A stretch of 10,572 nucleotides of DNA from an uncultured Eubacteriales bacterium (lineage in GTDB: Bacteria > Bacillota > Clostridia > Oscillospirales > Butyricicoccaceae), in the NCBI GenBank assembly GCA_905199135.1, contig CAJKFC010000063.1, positions 1 to 10,572 of the forward strand. The letters are read 5' to 3'. The translations under genes were made by a program, and so were the position numbers. The notes beneath the pieces are model-generated. The model had not been told where the DNA came from. It did no database searches and was given only the letters and a program-made list of their open reading frames with translations. Below are positions 1-5,954 of the stretch, piece by piece. The first letter of the stretch is position 1. Every line of letters begins with the position of its first letter.

Positions 1-1
1 A

Positions 2-220
2 AGTCAGATTGAAAGCTTTACGGAGGGCAGTTTGACCTACGGAGACTTTTTCAGAAACGCGCCCCATATGAATGAAAACAGAAAGCTGATAAAAGGTTCT
101 GTGTGCGGAGTTAAAGTGGAGGAGATCGAAGACCCTCTCATGAGGGATATAAGGTATCTTGATAAGCTCATAGATGAGCTTGCCAAGGGAAAGAGCATGG
201 AAAAAATACTGAGAAAATAG
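2..220 (+). CDS. 3' end of an unrecognised gene (partial)
   Basis: An open frame enters from the left edge and ends at TAG 218-220, giving about 72 C-terminal residues. A TTG at 32 could be read as a start, but the frame is open upstream and no Shine-Dalgarno sequence precedes it, so this is taken as the tail of a longer protein. The segment is soluble and charged, with no membrane segment. It ends in a probable helix rich in Lys, Glu and Leu (residue run DKLIDELAKGKSMEKIL). I could not assign it to a family. It is followed at once by a terminator, so it belongs to a transcription unit upstream of and separate from spoIIIA. Confidence 0.6.
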   Translation, partial: SQIESFTEGSLTYGDFFRNAPHMNENRKLIKGSVCGVKVEEIEDPLMRDIRYLDKLIDELAKGKSMEKILRK

Positions 221-234
221 AATATGTAAAATAA

Positions 235-270
235 AAGCCTTCGGAGCAGCATATCCGAGGCTTTTTTTAT
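235..270 (+). terminator. Rho-independent terminator after the partial first gene
   Basis: A hairpin with arms AAGCCTTCGGA (235-245) and TCCGAGGCTT (254-263), one bulged T and an 8-base loop, runs directly into seven T residues (262-268) and further T-rich sequence. It lies 15 bases after the stop at 220 and closes the upstream unit before spoIIIA. Confidence 0.85.
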
Positions 271-282
271 TTTTTAAAACAG

Positions 283-311
283 GCATAAACGGTCCGACTT
301 GTCCATATGAT
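283..311 (+). promoter_or_regulatory. Possible sigma-E-type promoter of the spoIIIA operon
   Basis: GCATAAA (283-289) and CATATGAT (304-311), separated by 14 bases, resemble the sigma-E -35 (TCATATT-like) and -10 (CATACAAT-like) elements. The spoIIIA operon is a known mother-cell sigma-E target in Bacillus. No good sigma-A promoter is visible in the 270-338 gap. This is an inference from position and a partial match. Confidence 0.45.
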
Positions 312-338
312 TTAGCAGAACTTAGGAAGGTGAGAAAA

Positions 339-1337
339 ATGGACAAATATTTTCTGAAATGCTTCGCTCTTTCGGCAGGAGTGCTGCCCGAAAGGCTGTG
401 GCGGGCGGTTTACAGCCTGGAAGAAGAGGACAAGGCACAGGCAGAGGAGTTTAGGCTGAGGGTGGGCAGACCCTTCGCAGTGACGGTGGGCGGCAGAATA
501 AAGACCGTGTACTTTGAAGGCGAGACCGTGACGGTCACCGAGGAGGACATGGAAGAGTGCGTGGAAAGGGCCACAAAAAGCTCCTATCACTCCTATAACC
601 ACCAGATAAAGGAGGGATACATAAGCCTGCCCTACGGCGGACGAATGGGCGTGTGCGGAAGTGTGATAAGGGAAAACGGAGAAACCCGCACTATAAAAGA
701 CATATCGTCTCTCAACATAAGAATAGCAAAACAGGTAAAGGGAGTGTCGTCCGACATTTTCAAAATGATAAGGTGGGATAAGAGACCTAATATTCTGATA
801 ATCTCAAAGGCGGGAGACGGCAAGACGACATTTTTAAGAGACCTTGTGAGAAATATGTCGGACAGCGGGATAAAGATAGGCCTTTGTGACGAGAGATACG
901 AGATAGCGGCATCTTCAAGGGGTAGACCTGCCTTTGACATAGGGCGCAACACCGATGTGATGAGCGGAGGAGGCAAGGAGCAAAACTGCGACGCTTTGAT
1001 AAGAGCCATGTCGCCTTCATATATAGCCCTCGACGAGATAACAAAAGAGAGCGACGCAGACTGTCTTATAAAGGCGGGATATATGGGAGCGTCTTTTGTT
1101 GCGACAGCCCATGCGGATTCTATTAAAAATCTCGGAAAAAGAGATATTTACAGAAGACTTTTGGACAAGGATATTTTTGACTATGTAGTGGAGATAAAAA
1201 ACACAGACGGAAAGCGTGAGATCTTTCTCAGTGAAAAAGGAGGACAAAATGATAAAAATAGTGGGAGTTCTTATGATAATCGGTTCGTCAGGGTTTTTGG
1301 GAAGGTACATATACAGACTTTTGAAGGACAGGCGTGA
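339..1337 (+). CDS. spoIIIAA: SpoIIIAA, stage III sporulation ATPase
   Basis: This is the cytoplasmic ATPase of the SpoIIIA-SpoIIQ mother-cell-to-forespore channel, related to type II/IV secretion ATPases. It has 332 residues from ATG 339, which sits 8 bases after AGGAAGG (324-330); the GTG at 330 lies inside that Shine-Dalgarno sequence and is rejected. A Walker A loop is visible at about residues 156-164 (SKAGDGKTT, Lys162), although the usual PPG before the loop is replaced by KAG. A Walker B follows at about 228-234 (IALDEI, Asp232/Glu233), then a family-typical GRNTDV stretch before it and a TAHA sequence after it. It is first of eight spoIIIA genes. Its last 29 or so codons run on into spoIIIAB in another frame, giving an 89-base overlap and a tail that I do not recognise as part of the family. 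Confidence 0.95.
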   Translation: MDKYFLKCFALSAGVLPERLWRAVYSLEEEDKAQAEEFRLRVGRPFAVTVGGRIKTVYFEGETVTVTEEDMEECVERATKSSYHSYNHQIKEGYISLPYGGRMGVCGSVIRENGETRTIKDISSLNIRIAKQVKGVSSDIFKMIRWDKRPNILIISKAGDGKTTFLRDLVRNMSDSGIKIGLCDERYEIAASSRGRPAFDIGRNTDVMSGGGKEQNCDALIRAMSPSYIALDEITKESDADCLIKAGYMGASFVATAHADSIKNLGKRDIYRRLLDKDIFDYVVEIKNTDGKREIFLSEKGGQNDKNSGSSYDNRFVRVFGKVHIQTFEGQA

Positions 1338-1758
1338 TGTTTTAAGAGAGTTGATTTCGGCTGTCGACATTCTTCAGGCAGAAATAGTCTTTAAACGCTC
1401 GGAGCTTTGCGAAGCCTTCGAGGTCATATGCAGGCGAATAGGAGGAAAGAGCAGGCTTTTCTGGAGTTCGGTCACCGATAAACTCAAGGAGGGCGAAAAA
1501 CTGGAGACGGCTTTTGAGCAGTCGTCAAAGCATCTTTCGGCAAGAGGCATGACAAAGGAGGACGGCGATATCCTCATGTCCTTCTGCTCGGTGCTTGGCA
1601 GATACGACAGCTATGAGCAGGCAAGCATGCTGAAAAATATCAGGATAATGCTCGAGAGACAGTACGCTCAAAGTGAAAAGGAATTTTCAGAAAAAGGCAG
1701 ACTTTACAGAGCTTTGGGATTGAGCATAGGCATAATAGCGGCTCTGGTGGCGGTATAG
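1249..1758 (+). CDS. spoIIIAB: SpoIIIAB, stage III sporulation membrane protein
   Basis: SpoIIIAB is a mother-cell membrane component of the SpoIIIA channel, distantly related to GspF/PilC-type platform proteins that work with the SpoIIIAA ATPase. It has 169 residues, close to the usual length of about 170. ATG 1249 follows AGGAGG (1238-1243) at a 5-base spacing, a much better start than the alternative 33 bases upstream. A hydrophobic N-terminal segment lies at about residues 3-20. A helical cytoplasmic body follows (the ISAVDILQAEI region is typical), and a C-terminal membrane segment occupies about residues 153-169. The start lies inside the 3' end of spoIIIAA, which suggests translational coupling. 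Confidence 0.95.
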   Translation: MIKIVGVLMIIGSSGFLGRYIYRLLKDRRDVLRELISAVDILQAEIVFKRSELCEAFEVICRRIGGKSRLFWSSVTDKLKEGEKLETAFEQSSKHLSARGMTKEDGDILMSFCSVLGRYDSYEQASMLKNIRIMLERQYAQSEKEFSEKGRLYRALGLSIGIIAALVAV

Positions 1759-1765
1759 GTGTGAT

Positions 1766-1960
1766 ATGCAGATAGATCTTATATTCAAAGTGGCCGCCAT
1801 AGGAATAGTGGTGGCGGTGCTCAATCAGCTGCTTGTCAGGTCGGGAAGAGAGGAACAGGCCCTTATGACCACCCTTGCGGGGCTCATCACCGTAATGATA
1901 ATCATAATAGGTGAGATAAACCGCCTGTTCACACTGATAAAGTCTACATTTGGTTTTTGA
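1766..1960 (+). CDS. spoIIIAC: SpoIIIAC, small stage III sporulation membrane protein
   Basis: This very small membrane protein (64 residues) is a component of the SpoIIIA channel. It has two hydrophobic helices, about residues 5-24 and 33-50, joined by a charged loop (RSGREEQ). This matches the size and layout of SpoIIIAC, which is about 65-68 residues elsewhere. ATG 1766 is 7 bases after the spoIIIAB stop, with a weak ribosome site (AGGTGTG). Its position between AB and AD is diagnostic. SpoIIIAC and SpoIIIAD share sequence features and probably sit together in the membrane assembly. Confidence 0.93.
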   Translation: MQIDLIFKVAAIGIVVAVLNQLLVRSGREEQALMTTLAGLITVMIIIIGEINRLFTLIKSTFGF

Positions 1961-1961
1961 T

Positions 1962-2342
1962 ATGGAGATAATTTTAAAAACAGCGGCGGCAGCGGCGGCG
2001 GCCCTGGTGCTGTGCGGATTTATAAGGGAGCAGCTGCCCGAGATGTCGGTCATCATGTCGTTTTGCGCTGTCGCCGTGGTTTTCACCATTGCGGCTCCTC
2101 TTTTGAATCAGGCGGCGGAGCTTTTGTCCTCGCTCTTTTCAAACGAGCTTGCGGAATACATAAAGCCCGTCATAAAGGTGCTGGGAATAACGACGGTGTC
2201 CAAACTGCTGTGCGACATGTGCAGGGACAGCGGAGAAAAGGCTCTTGCCACGGCTTTGGAACTCATAACGGCGGCCGCCTCCGCGGCAGTGATACTCCCT
2301 GTGTTTTTAAAGGCGGTGGAAAAATTGGGAAGCGGAATATGA
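1962..2342 (+). CDS. spoIIIAD: SpoIIIAD, stage III sporulation membrane protein
   Basis: This is an integral membrane protein of the SpoIIIA channel with 126 residues, near the usual length of about 130. ATG 1962 is preferred; it begins one base after the spoIIIAC stop. A TTG at 1950 in the same frame would overlap spoIIIAC and has no better ribosome site. Hydrophobic helices occur at about residues 5-20, 29-47 and 96-115. Residues 8-14 are a run of seven Ala, encoded by a GC-rich GCG/GCC tract near 1981-2003. The stop overlaps the next start as ATGA, so translation of AD and AE is probably coupled. Confidence 0.93.
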   Translation: MEIILKTAAAAAAALVLCGFIREQLPEMSVIMSFCAVAVVFTIAAPLLNQAAELLSSLFSNELAEYIKPVIKVLGITTVSKLLCDMCRDSGEKALATALELITAAASAAVILPVFLKAVEKLGSGI

Positions 2343-3394
2343 GAAAAATAACGGTCTTTTTTCTGCTGATGATATGTCTTTGCTCGGTCTCCCACGGAGA
2401 GGAATTTCCGAGAGAACTGGAAAGACAGCTGCCCTTTGACATAGGTGAAGGACAGCTTGAAGATATGGAGCAGGCGGGAACAGGGCTGTGGCAGAGAGTA
2501 AAAAGTACGGTCTCAGAGCAGCTCGTAAAAGCTCTGACGGGCCATGTGAAGATACTGTTTATATGCGCTCTCTGCTCCTTCGGCCAGGTGATAGCGGGAG
2601 CGGGGGACAATAAAAACGGACAAAGGCTCATAGATATGTGCGGCGTATGCCTTGTTTTGATATGCGTGGCGGGCGACGCGGGAAGCGTAATATCCCAAAG
2701 CAGAGGTGCGGCGGATGATATAGCGGTGTTTTCAAAAACTCTTCTGCCCACCTTTGCCTCCTATGCGGCAGCGGCAGGAAAGCCCGCCTCCTCGGCATTT
2801 ATCGCGGGAGGAGGAATGATATATACAAATCTGTGCTGTTCGATAGCCTCGAATCTCGTCTTTCCGTTGATCTTCGCCTATATATTTATGAAAGCCGTAG
2901 GAGCTTTCGGAGAAAACCCCATAGCGTCGGGCATAGCTTCTGCCATACAGAAGGCGGTGAATGCCGCGGTCAAGATATGCATAGGCGGAGTGACGGCGTA
3001 TATGACCCTGACAGGGGCCGTAATGTCGGCAGGCGACGGAATTGCAATAAAAGCGGCGAAAGCGGCGGTGTCGGTGCTGCCGGGAGTGGGCACCGCGGTG
3101 GCGTCGGCATCGGAGAGCGTGCTGTCCATGGCGTCGGTCATGAGAAACACCATAGGACTTGCAGGGGTAATTGCAGTTCTGTTTTTCTGTGCAGGACCTT
3201 TTGTGATACTTTCTGTCAATATGATCTTATTCAAGTGCGTGTCGGTGGCGGCAAAGGCTTTTGCACCAAACGGAGTGGGATCGGTAGTCGAAGCGGTGGC
3301 TTCGAGCTATGCCATGGCTCTCGGGATTCTGGCCGCCGTATCGGCGGGAATTATAATGGCGGTCTGTCTTTGCGTTTCGGTGTTCGGAGGATGA
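2339..3394 (+). CDS. spoIIIAE: SpoIIIAE, polytopic stage III sporulation membrane protein
   Basis: SpoIIIAE is the largest membrane protein of the SpoIIIA apparatus, permease-like and essential for forespore development in Bacillus. It has 351 residues from ATG 2339, which overlaps the spoIIIAD stop by four bases. The frame is open back to 2012, but that extension lies wholly inside spoIIIAD and reads as an out-of-frame shadow. A signal peptide is clear at residues 1-20 (FFLLMICLCSVSHG core). A short charged ectodomain follows, then six or so hydrophobic segments rich in Ala, Gly and Val up to the C-terminus (AVSAGIIMAVCLCVSVFGG). The protein is slightly shorter than the Bacillus one. Confidence 0.94.
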   Translation: MRKITVFFLLMICLCSVSHGEEFPRELERQLPFDIGEGQLEDMEQAGTGLWQRVKSTVSEQLVKALTGHVKILFICALCSFGQVIAGAGDNKNGQRLIDMCGVCLVLICVAGDAGSVISQSRGAADDIAVFSKTLLPTFASYAAAAGKPASSAFIAGGGMIYTNLCCSIASNLVFPLIFAYIFMKAVGAFGENPIASGIASAIQKAVNAAVKICIGGVTAYMTLTGAVMSAGDGIAIKAAKAAVSVLPGVGTAVASASESVLSMASVMRNTIGLAGVIAVLFFCAGPFVILSVNMILFKCVSVAAKAFAPNGVGSVVEAVASSYAMALGILAAVSAGIIMAVCLCVSVFGG

Positions 3395-3395
3395 C

Positions 3396-3857
3396 ATGGA
3401 AGGTATATTTCAAAAAATAATAATCCTCGCCGCGGTATACGCAGTAGCGGTACTGTTTTCGGGCAGCGGACCGAGCGGATCGTTGGTGAAAATGTGCTGC
3501 GCTCTCTGTATGCTGGCTTTTCTGTTTGGAATAGATGTAAAAACTCTCGGTCTTATTGGAAATTTGGGACAGGATATCAATATAATAAAAGAGAGCAGAG
3601 AGACAGGGGAGGAGATGTTCTGTCAGGCGGTAAGAGAAGAGACGGAAAAAGCCGTCGAGGAGGAGGTTTTAAAGATAGCCCAAAAATACGGAAGAGAGAT
3701 CGAGGCCGAGGCAGAGGCTGTGGTCTTTGAGGATAAGGCCGAGATAGTAAAAATAACCGTATGGGCGAAAATCGACAGCGTTACGGCAAAGGGACATATG
3801 CTGAATGAGATAAAAACCCTTTTTGAGGACACAGAGGTGGAGATAATTGAAAAATGA
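3396..3857 (+). CDS. spoIIIAF: SpoIIIAF, stage III sporulation ring protein
   Basis: SpoIIIAF is a membrane-anchored component of the channel. Its soluble domain has the ring-building fold shared with SpoIIIAG/AH and type III secretion ring proteins. It has 153 residues, shorter than the Bacillus protein of about 200. Two hydrophobic helices lie at about residues 5-22 and 29-46. A charged helical linker rich in Glu and Lys (about 60-110) follows, then an alpha/beta domain ending in LFEDTEVEIIEK. ATG 3396 is one base after the spoIIIAE stop, with GGAGGA just upstream. Confidence 0.92.
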   Translation: MEGIFQKIIILAAVYAVAVLFSGSGPSGSLVKMCCALCMLAFLFGIDVKTLGLIGNLGQDINIIKESRETGEEMFCQAVREETEKAVEEEVLKIAQKYGREIEAEAEAVVFEDKAEIVKITVWAKIDSVTAKGHMLNEIKTLFEDTEVEIIEK

Positions 3858-4338
3858 CATAAAAATAATGGAATATATCAAGGGATTTTTTGATAAATAT
3901 AAGTATCCGGCGTTGGTATTCGCCATTGGCCTTGTGCTGGTCACGGGAGAAGGGCTGTTTGCCGGAAAAACCGAAAAAGAGGTGGTCGTTTCGGATACTG
4001 ACAGTGTGGAAGCCTTTGAAAACAAAATATGCGAGGCCCTTGAACGGGTGGAAGGCATAGGCGAGGTCGAAGTGAGACTTTCGGTGGAGACCGGAGCTCA
4101 TAGCGTATACGCCACCGACAGCGTCTACGGAAACGAGGGACACGAGACGGTCATAATAAACGGCGCATCGGGTCAGACCCCCCTTGTGGAGTATGAGAAC
4201 GCTCCGGTTTTCAGAGGCGCCGTCATCGTCTGCCGGGGGGCGGACAGCAGCAAGGTGAGACTTGAGGTCACCAATGCCGTAAAAGCTCTCACCGGCATAA
4301 GCTCAGATAACATTGTAATATTAAAAATGAAAAATTAG
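3847..4338 (+). CDS. spoIIIAG: SpoIIIAG, stage III sporulation ring protein
   Basis: SpoIIIAG forms a large ring in the intermembrane space between mother cell and forespore. One membrane helix is seen at about residues 20-39 (ALVFAIGLVLVTGEG). The ring-building domain follows (ICEALERVEGIGEVEVRLS), then a beta-rich part and a C-terminal helix (LEVTNAVKALTG). The start is uncertain. TTG 3847 gives 163 residues, overlaps spoIIIAF by 11 bases and has GAGGTGG (3834-3840) at a suitable distance. ATG 3868 gives 156 residues but lacks a ribosome site. I chose TTG; the membrane helix is intact with either. Confidence 0.92.
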   Translation: MKNDIKIMEYIKGFFDKYKYPALVFAIGLVLVTGEGLFAGKTEKEVVVSDTDSVEAFENKICEALERVEGIGEVEVRLSVETGAHSVYATDSVYGNEGHETVIINGASGQTPLVEYENAPVFRGAVIVCRGADSSKVRLEVTNAVKALTGISSDNIVILKMKN

Positions 4339-4347
4339 GAGGAAACT

Positions 4348-4929
4348 ATGGTGGTCAAGAGAAAGAGTGCGGTGTATTCCGTAATAGCCCTTATGCTTTG
4401 TATGGCGGTCTATCTGAATTGGAGCTATACAAAAAATCAGCCTGACAGCGAATACAGTCAGGCAGGCGAGTTTGAGGACGGAAAGGTTTTGGGCGAGGCG
4501 ACATTGGTCGACGGAGCCGAGGAGGAAAAAGCGGCTCTTACGGCAAAGGACAATCCCAACATCTCTCCCGTGCCCAGCGATTATTTTTCCGAGGCAAAGC
4601 TTGCAAGACAGCAGGCGAGAGATGAATCTGTAAGCATACTCTCCCAGACGGTGGAAAACGAGCAGTCATCTGAAGAGGCAAAGGCAGCGGCCGTGAGCGC
4701 CATGGGCGTATTGGCTGAAAATGCAGAAAAAGAGGCGAGAGTCGAGAGCCTCATAGTGGCAAAAGGTTACAGACAGTGCGTCGCATATATCAGCGATGAC
4801 GGGGCAAACATAATTGTGGAAAAGACGGCTGAAGGCCTTCAGAACACAGACCTTGCCAGAATCAAGGAGATAGTCATCGAGGAGACAGCTCTGACACCCG
4901 AGCAAATTAAAGTTATCGAAACGGCATAA
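4348..4929 (+). CDS. spoIIIAH: SpoIIIAH, stage III sporulation ring protein that binds SpoIIQ
   Basis: SpoIIIAH is the mother-cell partner of forespore SpoIIQ; in Bacillus their ectodomains interlock across the septum. It has 193 residues from ATG 4348, with a good ribosome site (TAGGAGGA) just upstream. A basic N-terminus (VVKRK) precedes a membrane helix at about residues 9-26. A charged linker follows (to about 70), then a Glu/Ala/Gln-rich helix (about 75-130). The C-terminal YscJ/FliF-type ring domain begins near VESLIVAKGYRQCVAYI and ends in LTPEQIKVIETA. It is the last gene of the operon. No strong terminator follows, only a T-rich stretch at 4939-4947. Confidence 0.95.
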   Translation: MVVKRKSAVYSVIALMLCMAVYLNWSYTKNQPDSEYSQAGEFEDGKVLGEATLVDGAEEEKAALTAKDNPNISPVPSDYFSEAKLARQQARDESVSILSQTVENEQSSEEAKAAAVSAMGVLAENAEKEARVESLIVAKGYRQCVAYISDDGANIIVEKTAEGLQNTDLARIKEIVIEETALTPEQIKVIETA

Positions 4930-4934
4930 AAGAC

Positions 4935-4963
4935 TTGCTTTTTTTTCTGCTTTGTAGTAAAAT
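4935..4963 (+). promoter_or_regulatory. Sigma-A-type promoter of the Asp23-family gene
   Basis: TTGCTT (4935-4940) and TAAAAT (4958-4963) are separated by exactly 17 bases. The promoter begins six bases after the spoIIIAH stop and points at the gene starting at 4996. It suggests vegetative transcription of that gene independent of the sporulation operon. The ribosome site TAGGAGA (4981-4987) follows. Confidence 0.7.
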
Positions 4964-4995
4964 GTATACATATTTATTACTAGGAGAAACAGAAC

Positions 4996-5400
4996 ATGAA
5001 TGAAAATAAAGAATATCTCGTTTATGCCGAAGAGAGCGGCAGCATAAGAATATCGGAGGATGTCATATCCACCATCGTCTATAACGCCGTTATGGAGCAG
5101 GATGGCGTAGCATCTCTGTCGACAGTCAATTCAGCAGCGGACATAGCCGATTTCTTTACCAAAAAGAACAAAAATAAGGGCATCAAGATCACTTTTGCCG
5201 AGAACGGCGGCTGCAATATCGACATCGCTGTCATGGTCAAATACGGAAATGATCTGAAGTCGGTAGCCGAGAAGATACAGCAGAGCGTGAGAAGCAATGT
5301 GGAGTCGATGGCTCAGCTTGAAATCAAGGAGATCAACATCCACATAGACGGCATAGTGTTTGCGCCTCAGAAGCCTGCCGACACAAAAAGCGAAAATTGA
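4996..5400 (+). CDS. Asp23/Gls24 family protein, YqhY-like
   Basis: This protein has 134 residues. Its N-terminal strand-rich portion (YAEESGSIRISEDVISTIVYNAVMEQ, seen at about residues 8-34) and the following VASLS motif are typical of the Asp23/Gls24 family (DUF322). The central body (IDIAVMVKYG) and the last segment (EINIHIDGIVF) are also family-typical. YqhY-type members sit beside nusB or the acetyl-CoA carboxylase genes in Bacillota, and YqhY has been linked to control of fatty acid synthesis in B. subtilis; here accB/accC are absent. It has no signal peptide or membrane helix, so it is probably cytoplasmic. It is a single-gene unit with its own promoter and terminator. Confidence 0.9.
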   Translation: MNENKEYLVYAEESGSIRISEDVISTIVYNAVMEQDGVASLSTVNSAADIADFFTKKNKNKGIKITFAENGGCNIDIAVMVKYGNDLKSVAEKIQQSVRSNVESMAQLEIKEINIHIDGIVFAPQKPADTKSEN

Positions 5401-5410
5401 CATTTATTAA

Positions 5411-5442
5411 AAAATAAACCCTTTCAGAGGGTTTATTTTTTT
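5411..5442 (+). terminator. Strong rho-independent terminator after the Asp23-family gene
   Basis: The arms AAAATAAACCCT (5411-5422) and AGGGTTTATTTT (5428-5439) pair perfectly over 12 bases around a TTCAG loop, and the T run continues to 5442. The A-rich left flank means it could also work on the other strand, but no convergent gene is present. Confidence 0.92.
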
Positions 5443-5460
5443 GTCATTTTGTTGTATAAT
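5432..5460 (+). promoter_or_regulatory. Probable promoter of the nusB-xseA-xseB-ispA operon
   Basis: A perfect TATAAT lies at 5455-5460. The best -35 at 17-base spacing is TTTATT (5432-5437), a weak match that lies inside the 3' arm of the preceding terminator. The leader to the nusB ATG is about 35 bases and carries GAAGAGGA as ribosome site. The -10 is convincing; the -35 is not. Confidence 0.6.
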
Positions 5461-5502
5461 ATATCGTGAGAAAAAGAAAGCAATACGGAAGAGGAAAAAT
5501 AT

Positions 5503-5949
5503 ATGAGCAGAAAAAGCGCAAGAGAACTTGTACTTCACTTTACATTCGAAAGCGAATACACAGGAGAGAGCGGAAAAGATATAATGGAAAAGGCCCTCAA
5601 AAGCGACAACTTTGCAGGGCTTAAAGAGGAATATAAGCTCTATGAGAAAATGCCCGAGGAAAATCAGATGGAGTATGTGACTGCTGCCACAAGCGGCGTC
5701 ATTTCCCATATGCAGGAGCTTGATTCATATATAGAAAAATATTCAAAAGGCTGGAATGTCGGCAGAATATCGAGAATTTCAAAGGCCATAATAAGGCTTT
5801 CCATGTATGAAATACTCTATATGTCGATACCGGTGGGCGCGTCGGTAAACGAGGCTGTCGAGCTTGCAAAGAAATATGACAGCGAGGAGGCTGCTTCTTT
5901 TATAAACGGCGTCCTGTCGACATTCTCCAAAAACGAGATTATCGGGTAG
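5503..5949 (+). CDS. nusB: Transcription antitermination factor NusB
   Basis: NusB binds boxA RNA together with S10 (NusE) and supports antitermination, mainly on rRNA operons. It has 148 residues, within the usual range of about 130-150. The N-terminal arginine-rich start (SRKSARELVLHFTFE) is the RNA-binding signature. The C-terminal half has the typical KAIIRLSMYEIL and the VNEAVELAKKYDSEEAASFINGVL block, which ends the helical bundle. It is first gene of a five-gene operon with xseA beginning 5 bases after its stop, an arrangement common in Clostridia. Confidence 0.95.
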   Translation: MSRKSARELVLHFTFESEYTGESGKDIMEKALKSDNFAGLKEEYKLYEKMPEENQMEYVTAATSGVISHMQELDSYIEKYSKGWNVGRISRISKAIIRLSMYEILYMSIPVGASVNEAVELAKKYDSEEAASFINGVLSTFSKNEIIG

Positions 5950-5954
5950 GCAAA

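Noticed and set aside
1976..2005. GCG/GCC-rich tract as a functional repeat
   Set aside because: It encodes the run of Ala in the first membrane helix of SpoIIIAD and needs no other explanation.
2012..2338. N-terminal extension of SpoIIIAE reading back to 2012
   Set aside because: It lies inside spoIIIAD in another frame, has a non-membrane, low-complexity composition, and the signal peptide begins exactly at ATG 2339.
2833..3420. 195-codon + strand open frame across spoIIIAE
   Set aside because: It is an out-of-frame reading of spoIIIAE, very rich in Arg and Gly, with no ribosome site.
5441..5446. TTGTCA as -35 of the nusB promoter
   Set aside because: It is only 8 bases from the TATAAT at 5455, far too close for a sigma-A promoter.
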